In this document: positions 10,440-19,885 of the stretch, piece by piece | How positions within the stretch are numbered: the stretch's first letter is position 1 | Layout of the letters: the number at the start of each line of letters is the position of its first letter | Assembly (NCBI GenBank): GCA_020629875.1 | Contig: JAHDCL010000009.1 | Coordinates: 4,566 to 48,299 of the forward strand | Length of the DNA: 43,734 bases | DNA from: Hellea sp. | GTDB taxonomy: Bacteria > Pseudomonadota > Alphaproteobacteria > Caulobacterales > Maricaulaceae | Direction of reading: 5' to 3' | Translations under genes and position numbers: made by a program | Notes under the pieces: model-generated | Seen by the model: only the letters and a program-made list of their open reading frames with translations | Database searches by the model: none | What the model was told of the DNA's origin: nothing

Positions 10440-10817
10440 ATGAAACATTTTGGTGGATGTCATTGTGGCGCAGTAAAATTTGAGTTCGACGCGCCTGAGA
10501 GCATGTCTCTAACACTCTGTAATTGTTCGATTTGTAACAAAACTGGCTTTCAACACATTTTTGTGCCGCATCAGGATTTGAGATTCCTTAGCGGTCAGCA
10601 GGCCCTCAAGACCTACACATTCGGTTCACATACGGCGAAACACACATTTTGCTCAAATTGTGGAGTAAAGCCTCTCTATCAACCCAGGTCCCACCCTGAC
10701 AAATATAGCGTCAATTTCAGATGTATAGATGAGGGAACATTGAAAATATCAGAGACAATCGAGTTTGATGGTCAAAACTGGGAAAAGAATATCGACTCAC
10801 TACACAAGAAAACATGA
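10440..10817 (+). CDS. GFA (Mss4-like, zinc-binding) family protein
   Basis: MKHFGGCHCGAVKFEFDAP...LCNCSICNKTG...HTFCSNCGVKPLY: Cys pattern of the GFA/DUF636 fold. Start refined to ATG at 10440. Confidence 0.88.
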   Translation: MKHFGGCHCGAVKFEFDAPESMSLTLCNCSICNKTGFQHIFVPHQDLRFLSGQQALKTYTFGSHTAKHTFCSNCGVKPLYQPRSHPDKYSVNFRCIDEGTLKISETIEFDGQNWEKNIDSLHKKT

Positions 10818-13231
10818 TTATGCGCATTCTCATATTATCAATCTTTGCATCCCTTCTAACAGCTTGCCAACCGGCACAGACAAAGTCTGATCCTCTTTCG
10901 GGACTTGATCACCGAGAGGGATTTATTAATCTGTATGTTGATGAGAATAAAAACAAAGTCTTCGCAAAATTACCGCAAGCGGATGAGAATGGGGTTTCCT
11001 TGCGGCTTATTCACACAGCACGGCTGACGGCTGGTCTCGGGTCTAACCCCGTCGGCTTGGATCGCGGCTGGGGGGATAGCGGTAAAATCATCGTGTTTCG
11101 GCGGATGGGTAACAAGGTCATTATCGAAGCGGAAAACCTGCTTTATCGCGCCAGCCCCGATAATCCACTTGAAGAACGGGCTGTGAGAGAAAGCTTTGCA
11201 AGGTCTTTTCTGGCCAGTGCAGACATAATCAAAGGCAATGATGGTCTTGTTGTTGATTTAACTGATTTTTTGACAAGTGATATTTTAAACCTGAAACAGT
11301 ATTTGAAAGACCGCGGTGAGGGGAGCTTCTCAATCGCAAAAGACAGAACTTTAGTGGACACGGCAAACGTATTTGCTTTCCCGGATAATGTCGAGATGGA
11401 TGTCTTCTTTACACTCTCATCGGCAAAACCCGGCCGAGAGTTTTCAACAACAGCTGCTAACGGGCTTGATGCAACACTTATCCAGCACCACAGTTTCGTG
11501 CGCTTGCCAGAGGAAGGATATGAAGTCTTGAAGTCTGATCCGCGAGCAGGTGCGATTGAGAGGGTGCATTATGATTATAGTGCGCCTCTTGCAGGGCAAA
11601 TCGAAACTCGCTTGGCACGACGCTACCGCCTTCAGAAAAACGAAGCGGGAGAGACGATCAACCCGATTGTGTTTTATATTGATAGCGGCGCGCCCGAGCC
11701 TATTCGCGGCGCTTTGATTGACGGCGCAAAATGGTGGGAGGAGGCATTCGCCGCCGCAGGCTATCCAGATGGATATCGTGTCGAAGTGCTGCCAGAAGAC
11801 GCCCACCCGCTTGATATTCGCTATAATGTTGTTCAGTGGGTGCACCGTCAGACGCGAGGCTGGTCCTATGGCGGGGGCGTCTCAGACCCTCGAACGGGTG
11901 AAATGCTCAAGGGGCATGTAAATCTTGGTTCTCTGCGCGTGAGGCAAGACCGTATGATTTTTGAAGGCCTTGTTGGAACATCAAAGACGAATTCTGGCGA
12001 TGATGATGACCCTGTTGAGCTCGCGCTTGATCGCATCCGTCAACTTTCTGCGCATGAAGTTGGGCATGCCCTTGGCTTTGCGCACAATTTCGCCGCCAGT
12101 ACTTATAATAAAGGCTCTGTTATGGATTATCCTGCACCCGATGTGCGCGTGGTCAATGGACAGATGGATTTTTCAAACACTTATGGCGTGGGTGTCGGCG
12201 AGTGGGATAAATTTGCAGCCATATGGCTTTATGGGGATTTGTCTGAAGCCGAGCGCGAGACAGTCGTTCAGAGCGCACTGGACCGCGGCTTGGAATATGT
12301 GGCGGACAGTGATGCACGCGGCGTTGGTACAGCTCACCCATTAGGCAATATTTGGGATAATGGCGTTGATCCTGTTGAGGGCCTTAACATGGCAATGGCG
12401 GTGCGGCGGCTCGCTCTGGAGAACTTTGGGGCCGACCGTATTCAAGAGGGCCAACCCGTTTCTGATTTGAACAAAGTCATCGTGCCGATCTATCTTTATC
12501 ACCGGTATCAGACAGCGGCGGCCGCAAAATATATTGGGGGCATGAGCTTTAATTATAGTTTGAATGGTGATGGACAAAAGGCTGCCGAAATAGTTTCGCC
12601 TGCCGATCAACGCCGGGCGCTGACCGCGGTTTTACAAACGCTAGATCCTAAAGAGCTAGATATAAAAGACGAAACGCTCGAACTCCTTATGCCATCGCTG
12701 GTAAGTTACTCAATTGCGGATAGTGATAGAGAGCTATTCCGGCGCACCGCTTATCCCGCCTTTGATGTCACTGCTGCGGCTGATACGGCAGCAGACCTGA
12801 CCTTCGACGTCTTGCTAGATCCCCGCCGAGCGGCGCGGCTCATTGAGTTTAAGCGGCGCGATTCAGCGAATTTGGGTTTTATGGATGTTCTACAGGCGAC
12901 AAGGAGCTATGTCATGAGGCGCCCCGCCAATGATCGAACAGGCGAGATTGCCAAGGGTGTGCAGGCGCGTTTTATCTTCGCTTTAATGGAGCTAGCAAAC
13001 AGTAATGCAACGCCAGGCGTCAAGGCGCGCGCGGATAAGGTTCTACGCGATATCCGGCAAGATCTCACATCAAAGAGTTCTGGCCACGGCCTTTGGTTAG
13101 TATCATTGATCGACGCGCATATAGAGCGAACCGCAACTCCGCAAACCTTAGTCACAAAGGCTAAGGCTCTTCCCCCTGGCGGACCGATAGGCATGGGACA
13201 GTTGGAAACTTGCTGGCATTGCGAACCTTAG
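10814..13231 (+). CDS. Zinc-dependent metalloprotease lipoprotein (DUF5117/DUF4953-type)
   Basis: 805 aa; lipobox-like SLLTACQP; zincin motif HEVGHALGFAHNF (HExxHxxGxxH) and putative Met-turn SVMDYPAP; ATGA overlap with the upstream gene. Confidence 0.88.
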   Translation: MIMRILILSIFASLLTACQPAQTKSDPLSGLDHREGFINLYVDENKNKVFAKLPQADENGVSLRLIHTARLTAGLGSNPVGLDRGWGDSGKIIVFRRMGNKVIIEAENLLYRASPDNPLEERAVRESFARSFLASADIIKGNDGLVVDLTDFLTSDILNLKQYLKDRGEGSFSIAKDRTLVDTANVFAFPDNVEMDVFFTLSSAKPGREFSTTAANGLDATLIQHHSFVRLPEEGYEVLKSDPRAGAIERVHYDYSAPLAGQIETRLARRYRLQKNEAGETINPIVFYIDSGAPEPIRGALIDGAKWWEEAFAAAGYPDGYRVEVLPEDAHPLDIRYNVVQWVHRQTRGWSYGGGVSDPRTGEMLKGHVNLGSLRVRQDRMIFEGLVGTSKTNSGDDDDPVELALDRIRQLSAHEVGHALGFAHNFAASTYNKGSVMDYPAPDVRVVNGQMDFSNTYGVGVGEWDKFAAIWLYGDLSEAERETVVQSALDRGLEYVADSDARGVGTAHPLGNIWDNGVDPVEGLNMAMAVRRLALENFGADRIQEGQPVSDLNKVIVPIYLYHRYQTAAAAKYIGGMSFNYSLNGDGQKAAEIVSPADQRRALTAVLQTLDPKELDIKDETLELLMPSLVSYSIADSDRELFRRTAYPAFDVTAAADTAADLTFDVLLDPRRAARLIEFKRRDSANLGFMDVLQATRSYVMRRPANDRTGEIAKGVQARFIFALMELANSNATPGVKARADKVLRDIRQDLTSKSSGHGLWLVSLIDAHIERTATPQTLVTKAKALPPGGPIGMGQLETCWHCEP

Positions 13232-14409
13232 ACCTTTACGAGGTTCGCTTTTGTTTCATCTCGGTGCTTCTTTAAGTATTTCATAAAGGGCGTCCCGCCG
13301 GTTCCGACGTCTGTATCATTGCCCGCCGCTGTTTTCCCCTGCTTATTGATGTAACTCGCTGCATATTCGAGGTGCCGGGTGCGAAAATCTGAAATGGCTT
13401 GAACATTGGCGTTATAGGCGTCGGCCAATCCTCTGTGCCCTGAATTTTCAACAAAGCCCCGAAGACGGCTGCGCGCACGTACGTCATCGATGAAACGGCG
13501 ATGCTCTGTTGGCCGGTATATGTGCAGTTGATCGAGATATTCCTTCAAAGGATCGGCGGCGTGTCCGATGCCGAGTAAGGCGTCCATAGCGGGTACGATA
13601 GAACTCTGCGAACCGGTCTGCCCGCGGAAGGCCTGAGCCTTTGAGCCGAAGCGAGTGCCTTCATATATAATGCCGTTGGGTAGAGCAGGGTTATCCCGCC
13701 AACCGTGAATATAGGGCCGAACACGTTCGAAATAAATATATGGGTCGCAGCGTTCTGGCATGCGGTCAAAAATTGCATTTATCTTAGCCCAGATTTCAGC
13801 CATGTTTTCGAGATGGCGCTGTGCACCATCCAAGTCGTCCTGCTCCACGCATTCTACAATGGGGCCCATCAAGGCTAGCGCGCTACCGGCTTGCGCTTCG
13901 ATAGCGACATGAATGAGGACAAACCAAGCTTCATCTTGTCCACCAAGGAAGTGCTGCCGCATGTAAATGTTATCCAGCGCTATTGGCTTGTCTTTTTCAA
14001 ATCTCGCCCAATTATCGAGGACGTAAGAACTATACGGCAGCAGGGGCTGTTGACCCAGATGGTCGGCAATCGCGACCATAGGTACGGCAAGGCATTTTGG
14101 CAGTGTTGTCGGCGCGTCAGGCTCACCCCAAACATATGACTGAACCATAAAAGAATAATGAACCATGGCTAGGCGGGCTTGGGCATCCGAGCAGTTTGAT
14201 AGGAAGGCCGCTAAATCTGTTTCAGGTAAACGGGCGCGAAGTATTTCGCGCACGCGGCCTGTTGGAAGGATTTGCGGAAGGCTCATTGCCACATCGCTTA
14301 CATGTTCCATGACGTCAGAAAACTCTATTTGATCCGCATTGAAACGGCATAAATAGCCGCGCTCAACTGACATATCATAATTTTCCAGAGGTAAGATGTT
14401 CATGGTCAT
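13228..14409 (-). CDS. Indoleamine 2,3-dioxygenase-like protein
   Basis: 393 aa; GWRDNPALPNGIIYEGTRF, FRGQTGSQSSIVPAMDALLGIGH, YRPTEHRRFIDDV, AYNANVQAISDFRTRHLEYAASYI, GTGGTPFMKYLKKHRDET match the IDO family. Confidence 0.88.
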   Translation of the reverse strand: MTMNILPLENYDMSVERGYLCRFNADQIEFSDVMEHVSDVAMSLPQILPTGRVREILRARLPETDLAAFLSNCSDAQARLAMVHYSFMVQSYVWGEPDAPTTLPKCLAVPMVAIADHLGQQPLLPYSSYVLDNWARFEKDKPIALDNIYMRQHFLGGQDEAWFVLIHVAIEAQAGSALALMGPIVECVEQDDLDGAQRHLENMAEIWAKINAIFDRMPERCDPYIYFERVRPYIHGWRDNPALPNGIIYEGTRFGSKAQAFRGQTGSQSSIVPAMDALLGIGHAADPLKEYLDQLHIYRPTEHRRFIDDVRARSRLRGFVENSGHRGLADAYNANVQAISDFRTRHLEYAASYINKQGKTAAGNDTDVGTGGTPFMKYLKKHRDETKANLVKV

Positions 14410-14429
14410 TCCTGTTGTAAAAGTGATTG

Positions 14430-14503
14430 TATGCGCAATAATAAGGTATTATGTCAGCAATTATGCGCCTAAATGGGCGGTTACTTATTTCGAGGCGCAA
14501 TAA
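14430..14503. promoter_or_regulatory. Putative operator region in the IDO / Lrp-AsnC divergent intergenic region
   Basis: Perfect inverted repeat ATAATA-agg-TATTAT (14438-14452), direct repeats TATGCGC at 14430 and 14462 (32 bp apart) and GCGCAATAA at 14433 and 14495. Confidence 0.4.
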
Positions 14504-14962
14504 ATGGCGAATATTGATCTTATTAACTCGCGAATATTGTCAGTGCTGGAGCGGGACGCCCGTATCAGCAATATTGACTTGGCATCAAAGGTTGGCCTGT
14601 CGGCGTCAGCTTGTCTGCGGCGCGTCCAAGAACTCGAACGGAGCGGCATAATCAAGGGATATCGCGCTGTGATAAACCGAGAGGCATTGGGCGGCTCCAT
14701 TACCATATTTGTAACCGTGGGACTCTCTGGGCAACGGACAGAGCATGCGAAAGACTTTGAACGCGCTATGGACGCTGCGCCGCATGTTACTGAGTGTCAT
14801 AACATCACGGGGTCAGTCGAATACCTTCTGCGAGTCGAAGTCCAGGACTTGGCAACGTATAAGGAGTTTCACGCAAATATTCTGGGCGGTCTATCACAGG
14901 TTGGAAGTATTACGTCACATATATGCCTCGGCTCATCCAAAGATGTTCGGAGTCTCGTTTAA
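14504..14962 (+). CDS. Lrp/AsnC family transcriptional regulator
   Basis: 152 aa; DLINSRILSVLERDARISNIDLASKVGLSASACLRRVQELERSGIIKGYRAVI is the Lrp-type HTH, followed by an RAM-like domain. Confidence 0.95.
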   Translation: MANIDLINSRILSVLERDARISNIDLASKVGLSASACLRRVQELERSGIIKGYRAVINREALGGSITIFVTVGLSGQRTEHAKDFERAMDAAPHVTECHNITGSVEYLLRVEVQDLATYKEFHANILGGLSQVGSITSHICLGSSKDVRSLV

Positions 14963-15011
14963 ACTGGGCCGCTGAATTGCGTTATAAGGGCAAAGGCCCT
15001 ACCTTTATTTC

Positions 15012-16892
15012 ATGCCATCGCCCGAATCCAAAAAACCTCTGCACAAGGACGCCAAGCCCGCCGCACATGGCCCCAGCCTTATTGCGGATTTCGTTTCGCG
15101 TTTGCCGTTAAAGCCCGGAGTTTATCGCATGTTCGACGAACATGGGAATGTGCTCTATGTCGGGAAGGCCAAGAGCCTCAAGAAACGGGTCACGGCTTAC
15201 ACGTCTTATAAGCGGCACCCCATTAGAATTCAGCGGATGATACGCGCAACCCACGACATGGAATTTGTCGTCTGCGGGTCTGAAACTGAGGCGTTACTGC
15301 TCGAGGCAAGTTTGATCAAACGCCTGAAGCCGCGTTACAATATTCTTCTGCGTGACGATAAGAGTTTTCCATATATTTTGGTGCGTAAAGATCATCCGGC
15401 TGCGCAAATCACCAAGCATCGTGGTAAACGTAATATAAAGGGAGATTATTACGGGCCCTTTGCGAGTGCGGGCGCTGTAAACCGGACCCTAGATACGCTC
15501 CAACGGGCTTTTCGATTAAGAAATTGTTCTGACTCAATTTACGAGGCAAGAACACGGCCATGCATGTTGCACCAGATTAAGCGGTGCTCCGCGCCCTGTA
15601 CTGGCGAAATTGAGCTAGAAGACTATGCGCAGCTTATTGGTGATGCCGAAGACTTTCTAACCGGAAAGTCGGCAGCGTTGAGACAGAGACTCCAGCAACA
15701 GATGTCGGATGCGTCCGCAGATTTGAAATTCGAAAAGGCCGCAGAACTGCGCGACCGACTACATGCCATGTCACAAGTGAGCGGTGCCAGTGGAGGCATT
15801 AACCCGACGACTTTTGCTGAAGGGGATGTGATTGCGATTCATAGCGAAGGCGGACAGAGCTGTGTGCAGGTTTTCTTTTACAGAGCGGGTCAAAATTGGG
15901 GGAATAATTCATACTTTCCACGTCATACGAAAGAAGATGAAACAGCCGAAGTTTTAGACGCTTTCATAGCGCAGTTTTATCTTAACAAACCCATCCCCAA
16001 GCGTATCTTTGTCAATCAGCTCCTTCCGAATAAAGGCTTGTTGGAGACGGGCCTATCTGAACGGGCGGGACGTAACGTTAAAATTTCAAATCCTGCACGA
16101 GGAGAGAAAAAGCTGCTTGTGGATCGGGCGATGAAAAACGCTCAAGAGGCATTGGCTCGCAAAATGGCCGAGACAGCGTCACAGCAACGCCTGCTAACGG
16201 ATTTACAAAAGGCATTTGATTTAGAGGAAATGCCAAACCGCATAGAGGTTTATGATAACAGTCACATTCAAGGCACTAATGCTGTGGGCGCCTTTATCGT
16301 TGCAGGCGTAGAGGGATTCCGCAAAAAGGAATATAGAACCTTCAATATCAAAGATGTTGAGACGGAACCTGGCGATGATTATGGTATGATGCGAGAGGTG
16401 TTCCGGCGGCGTTTCTCTAGGCTGATGAAGGATGACCAGCTCGAATGGCCGGATGTTGTCCTAATTGATGGCGGGAAGGGTCAGCTCTCAGCTGTTAAAG
16501 ATACACTGGATGAACTTGGGGCGACAGAAAAAACGACCTTGGTCGCGATAGCTAAAGGGCCTGAACGAAATGCAGGTCGTGAGACCTTCTTCATGCCAGG
16601 ACGCGCACCGTTTACGCTGCCTCAAAAAACGCCTGCATTATACTATCTCCAGCGCCTACGCGACGAGGCACACAGATTTGCAATTGGTACACATCGTGCC
16701 AAGCGTAAAAAACAGATGATTACAAGCCCCCTTGATGGTATCACGGGCATAGGGCCGGGACGTAAGAAAGCCTTGCTCGCGCATTTCGGTTCTGCCAAAG
16801 CTGTGAAAGCGGCTGCCGTTGAGGATTTGGCGTTAGTAGAGGGGGTCAGTCAAAAGCTGGCGAGACAGATACATGACTATTTCAACGAATAA
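15012..16892 (+). CDS. uvrC: Excinuclease ABC subunit C
   Basis: 626 aa; GIY-YIG region [57 protein letters not shown]-terminal HhH. Confidence 0.98.
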   Translation: MPSPESKKPLHKDAKPAAHGPSLIADFVSRLPLKPGVYRMFDEHGNVLYVGKAKSLKKRVTAYTSYKRHPIRIQRMIRATHDMEFVVCGSETEALLLEASLIKRLKPRYNILLRDDKSFPYILVRKDHPAAQITKHRGKRNIKGDYYGPFASAGAVNRTLDTLQRAFRLRNCSDSIYEARTRPCMLHQIKRCSAPCTGEIELEDYAQLIGDAEDFLTGKSAALRQRLQQQMSDASADLKFEKAAELRDRLHAMSQVSGASGGINPTTFAEGDVIAIHSEGGQSCVQVFFYRAGQNWGNNSYFPRHTKEDETAEVLDAFIAQFYLNKPIPKRIFVNQLLPNKGLLETGLSERAGRNVKISNPARGEKKLLVDRAMKNAQEALARKMAETASQQRLLTDLQKAFDLEEMPNRIEVYDNSHIQGTNAVGAFIVAGVEGFRKKEYRTFNIKDVETEPGDDYGMMREVFRRRFSRLMKDDQLEWPDVVLIDGGKGQLSAVKDTLDELGATEKTTLVAIAKGPERNAGRETFFMPGRAPFTLPQKTPALYYLQRLRDEAHRFAIGTHRAKRKKQMITSPLDGITGIGPGRKKALLAHFGSAKAVKAAAVEDLALVEGVSQKLARQIHDYFNE

Positions 16893-17544
16893 TACGGGCG
16901 AAGAGCACAGTTCGGCAGCAGGTGGAGCCATCGCGGATGCGCTCACCTTTGTACGGCTCGTTTTAACACCTGTGATTATGTTCATCATTATCAAAGGCTG
17001 GCCAGAGCTTAATATGGCGTTGCTAGCGTCTTTCCTCTTTATTATCGCCGCGTTCACTGATTTCCTTGATGATTATTTTGGTGGCACAGAAAATGCCCCT
17101 AACCGAAAATTTGGTTGGTTTGATGACATAGCCGATATTGTATTAGTCGTCGGAACGTTGATGGCGTTACTCTATGTCACTCATAAAGGTGGCGTGTTGG
17201 GCTGGATGTTTGCCGTGCCTGCAGGGGTTATCATTGCGCGCGAAGTCCTGGTTGGATTGCTAAAAGGCTATGATATGATGAAGAGCGGTTGGCCTGAGAC
17301 AAAGTATGGCGCGATAAAAAACGGACTGACGATGCTGGGTACTTGCCTATTGGTGGCTTCGCCTTGGATTACGCATTGGCTTGATATGACCTTTTCAGGC
17401 AAAGATAATGTTGATGCCTTGGTTTCCTCATCTCCACATGTGTGGATGATTGGGCAAGGTGTATTGTGGTTTGCGGCCATAGTTTCCCTCATTACAGGGT
17501 TTAAGATTCTAAATACCAAAGCAGGTCCAGCTAATGACGCCTAG
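16873..17544 (+). CDS. CDP-alcohol phosphatidyltransferase family protein (variant active-site motif)
   Basis: 223 aa polytopic protein; [26 protein letters not shown] keeps the four-Asp spacing of the CAPT motif; overlaps uvrC by 20 nt. Confidence 0.75.
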   Translation: MTISTNNTGEEHSSAAGGAIADALTFVRLVLTPVIMFIIIKGWPELNMALLASFLFIIAAFTDFLDDYFGGTENAPNRKFGWFDDIADIVLVVGTLMALLYVTHKGGVLGWMFAVPAGVIIAREVLVGLLKGYDMMKSGWPETKYGAIKNGLTMLGTCLLVASPWITHWLDMTFSGKDNVDALVSSSPHVWMIGQGVLWFAAIVSLITGFKILNTKAGPANDA

Positions 17545-18163
17545 TGGAAGGGTGACATCTCGCCACCCAGGATGGTGGGTGCCAAATGCTCTGACAATTT
17601 CGCGCATTTTGATTATTCCGATTCTGATTGCGGGAATTATCGCCTTTGCAAACGGCACGACGTCCACTTTCGCGAATGGATATTTGCTGTTCTTCTTGAT
17701 TTTTTATGCAATGGCCTCCGATTTCTTAGATGGTTTCCTTGCTAGGCGTTGGGAGCTTGTTAGCGGTTTTGGCCGTATGATTGACCCGATAGCGGATAAA
17801 TTATTGGTTGCGGGCTGCCTCATCGCATTTTGTATCGCCGTTCGCGGGGAATGGATGATAGTTGTGCCCGCCATTGCGATCATATTTCGCGATATTTTGG
17901 TTTCTGGTAGCCGTGAGCATGCGGCGCTTTCGGGTCGGACTATGCCGCCAACAAATCTTGCAAAATGGAAAACAACTTTTGAGTTTTTATCAATCGTGGT
18001 GTTGCTGTTTTGGGTCGTCGGAACAAGCTATTTAGAGATTGATGAGGCGATACCTTCAATCAAGGCCAACGCGAAGCTCATCGGTACGGCGCTATTGTGG
18101 CTATCTGCTGCCATGTCGGTTTGGACCGGACAGCTCTATGTAAGAGCTGCCCTGAAAGATTAG
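17534..18163 (+). CDS. pgsA: CDP-diacylglycerol--glycerol-3-phosphate 3-phosphatidyltransferase
   Basis: 209 aa; PNALTISRILIIPILI and canonical CAPT motif DFLDGFLARRWELVSGFGRMIDPIADK. Confidence 0.85.
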   Translation: MTPSGRVTSRHPGWWVPNALTISRILIIPILIAGIIAFANGTTSTFANGYLLFFLIFYAMASDFLDGFLARRWELVSGFGRMIDPIADKLLVAGCLIAFCIAVRGEWMIVVPAIAIIFRDILVSGSREHAALSGRTMPPTNLAKWKTTFEFLSIVVLLFWVVGTSYLEIDEAIPSIKANAKLIGTALLWLSAAMSVWTGQLYVRAALKD

Positions 18164-18176
18164 AGCTTAGAAGATT

Positions 18177-19055
18177 CTAAAGGCTCATCTTACCGCGTAC
18201 AAGATTGTCATAATCCTCGGCGAGGGCGTGACAGACTTCACCGGGAGTGAATTTACGGCCCTCTATTTCGCGCACTGGCGTAACTTCGGCGGCGGTACCC
18301 GTTACAAAGCACTCATCGAAATGCTCCATTTCTGATGGGTAGATGTCACGTTTAAAGACCTTGTAGCCTCGCTTTGCCGCGAGCTTTAGAACTGTGTCAT
18401 GAGTAATGCCATCGAGCAGGTTATCACAAGTAGGTGTATGAATTTCTGTACCGCGTACAAAGAAAATATGCGCGCCCGTGCATTCAGCAACGCGTCCTTT
18501 ATAGTCAAACATCAATGCGTCGTCATAGCCTTTCGCCATGGCAGCATCTTTGGAAAGGGTGCAAATCATATAAAGTCCTGCGCCCTTTGATTTACAAGGA
18601 ATTGTATCGGGTGCTGGACGTTTCCAGTCCGCAATACAAAGGCGAATGCCTTTCATCTTGTCTTCAAAATAGCTACCCCAGAACCAGCACGCGATGGCTA
18701 GGTGAATTTGATTGTTTTTGGAAGCAACGCCCATCATTTCGGAGCCTCGCCATGCGACGGGCCGCATATAGGCATCTGAAAGACCGGACTTTGCCAAAGT
18801 ATCAAGGCTGGCCTGATTAATTTGTTCCGCAGTGTATGGAATTTCATATCCCATGAGCTTAGCAGACTGGATTAAGCGATCCGTATGGTCTTCGAGGCGG
18901 AAAATTTTCCCGTTATAGGCACGATTGCCTTCAAAGACTGCTGAGCCATAATGAAGTGAGTGGGTCAACACATGTACTTTCGTTTCGCGCCAGTCGATAA
19001 ATTCGCCATCCATCCAGATTTGGCCGTCGCGGTCGTGATATGCTTTTTCAATCAT
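18177..19055 (-). CDS. ilvE: Branched-chain amino acid aminotransferase
   Basis: 292 aa class IV aminotransferase; VHVLTHSLHYGSAVFEGNRAY, ECTGAHIFFVRG, LLDGITHDTVLKLA, ECFVTGTAAEVTPV. Confidence 0.92.
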   Translation of the reverse strand: MIEKAYHDRDGQIWMDGEFIDWRETKVHVLTHSLHYGSAVFEGNRAYNGKIFRLEDHTDRLIQSAKLMGYEIPYTAEQINQASLDTLAKSGLSDAYMRPVAWRGSEMMGVASKNNQIHLAIACWFWGSYFEDKMKGIRLCIADWKRPAPDTIPCKSKGAGLYMICTLSKDAAMAKGYDDALMFDYKGRVAECTGAHIFFVRGTEIHTPTCDNLLDGITHDTVLKLAAKRGYKVFKRDIYPSEMEHFDECFVTGTAAEVTPVREIEGRKFTPGEVCHALAEDYDNLVRGKMSL

Positions 19056-19175
19056 TTTAAAGTCGCCTTTATGGTCTGCTCTCTTGCAGGGCTTTCAATT
19101 TCGCGGCATTCTCGACAGGACGAGGACGAAGTCAACAGCGATTAGAGCCAGAAGTCGGAAAAGAAAGCAGAAATT

Positions 19176-19880
19176 TTGAGTACAGAGTCTGATAGCCTTG
19201 AACGTCGCGATATTCATATTCTTGTTGTGGATGATGACGACCGCATTCGCTCGCTTCTTAGGGCCTATCTCTCCAAGGCTGGGTTTCGAGTGTCGGCGGC
19301 TGCAGATGCGGCTGAGGCGAGGCGAAAGATGGATGGCCTGGCCTTTGATATACTCATACTTGATGTAATGATGCCTGGGGAAGATGGGTTCTCACTGACA
19401 CGGTCCTTAAGAGAGCATAATGATGTTCCGATTATTCTCTTAACGGCAAAAGGCGAGGCTTCGGCCAGGATAGAAGGGCTTAGAACCGGCGCTGATGATT
19501 ATTTGGCTAAGCCGTTCGAGCCAGAGGAACTTGTCCTGCGTATCGAAGCAATCTTCAGACGCCTTGGAACAACAGCGCCTGCCTCAATTGTCGCGTTCGG
19601 GCCCTATCGTTATGATTTGGAGAGATTGGTGCTGACTAAGGATGGAGAGCGGGTACGACTGACAACAGGTGAAGAGGCACTGATGACCCTATTGGCTCGC
19701 CGTGCGGGCGGAACGGTCAGCCGGTTCGCCCTGTCGGAAAAAATCAGCGCAAAGTCAGAACGCGCTGTCGATGTGCAAATGACTCGCTTACGCAGAAAGA
19801 TCGAAGATAATCCAGCAGAACCAGATTATATCATGACCGTGCGCGGGCAAGGCTATCGACTTCTGGGTGAGGGGGCCTAG
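19176..19880 (+). CDS. OmpR-family response regulator
   Basis: 234 aa; receiver VDDDDRIRSLL...ILILDVMMPGEDGF...LLTAKGE and winged-helix C-terminus VDVQMTRLRRKIEDNPAEPDYIMTVRGQGYRL. TTG start in the ORF track. Confidence 0.95.
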   Translation: MSTESDSLERRDIHILVVDDDDRIRSLLRAYLSKAGFRVSAAADAAEARRKMDGLAFDILILDVMMPGEDGFSLTRSLREHNDVPIILLTAKGEASARIEGLRTGADDYLAKPFEPEELVLRIEAIFRRLGTTAPASIVAFGPYRYDLERLVLTKDGERVRLTTGEEALMTLLARRAGGTVSRFALSEKISAKSERAVDVQMTRLRRKIEDNPAEPDYIMTVRGQGYRLLGEGA

Positions 19881-19885
19881 GGCCA

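Noticed and set aside
11444-11845. 133-aa minus-strand ORF within the metalloprotease
   Set aside because: Lies wholly antisense within the well-supported 805-aa protease; no motifs.
14987-15000. AGGGC-AAAG-GCCCT hairpin between the Lrp gene and uvrC, possible terminator or translational control element
   Set aside because: Only 5-bp arms and no continuous U-tract; too weak to call.
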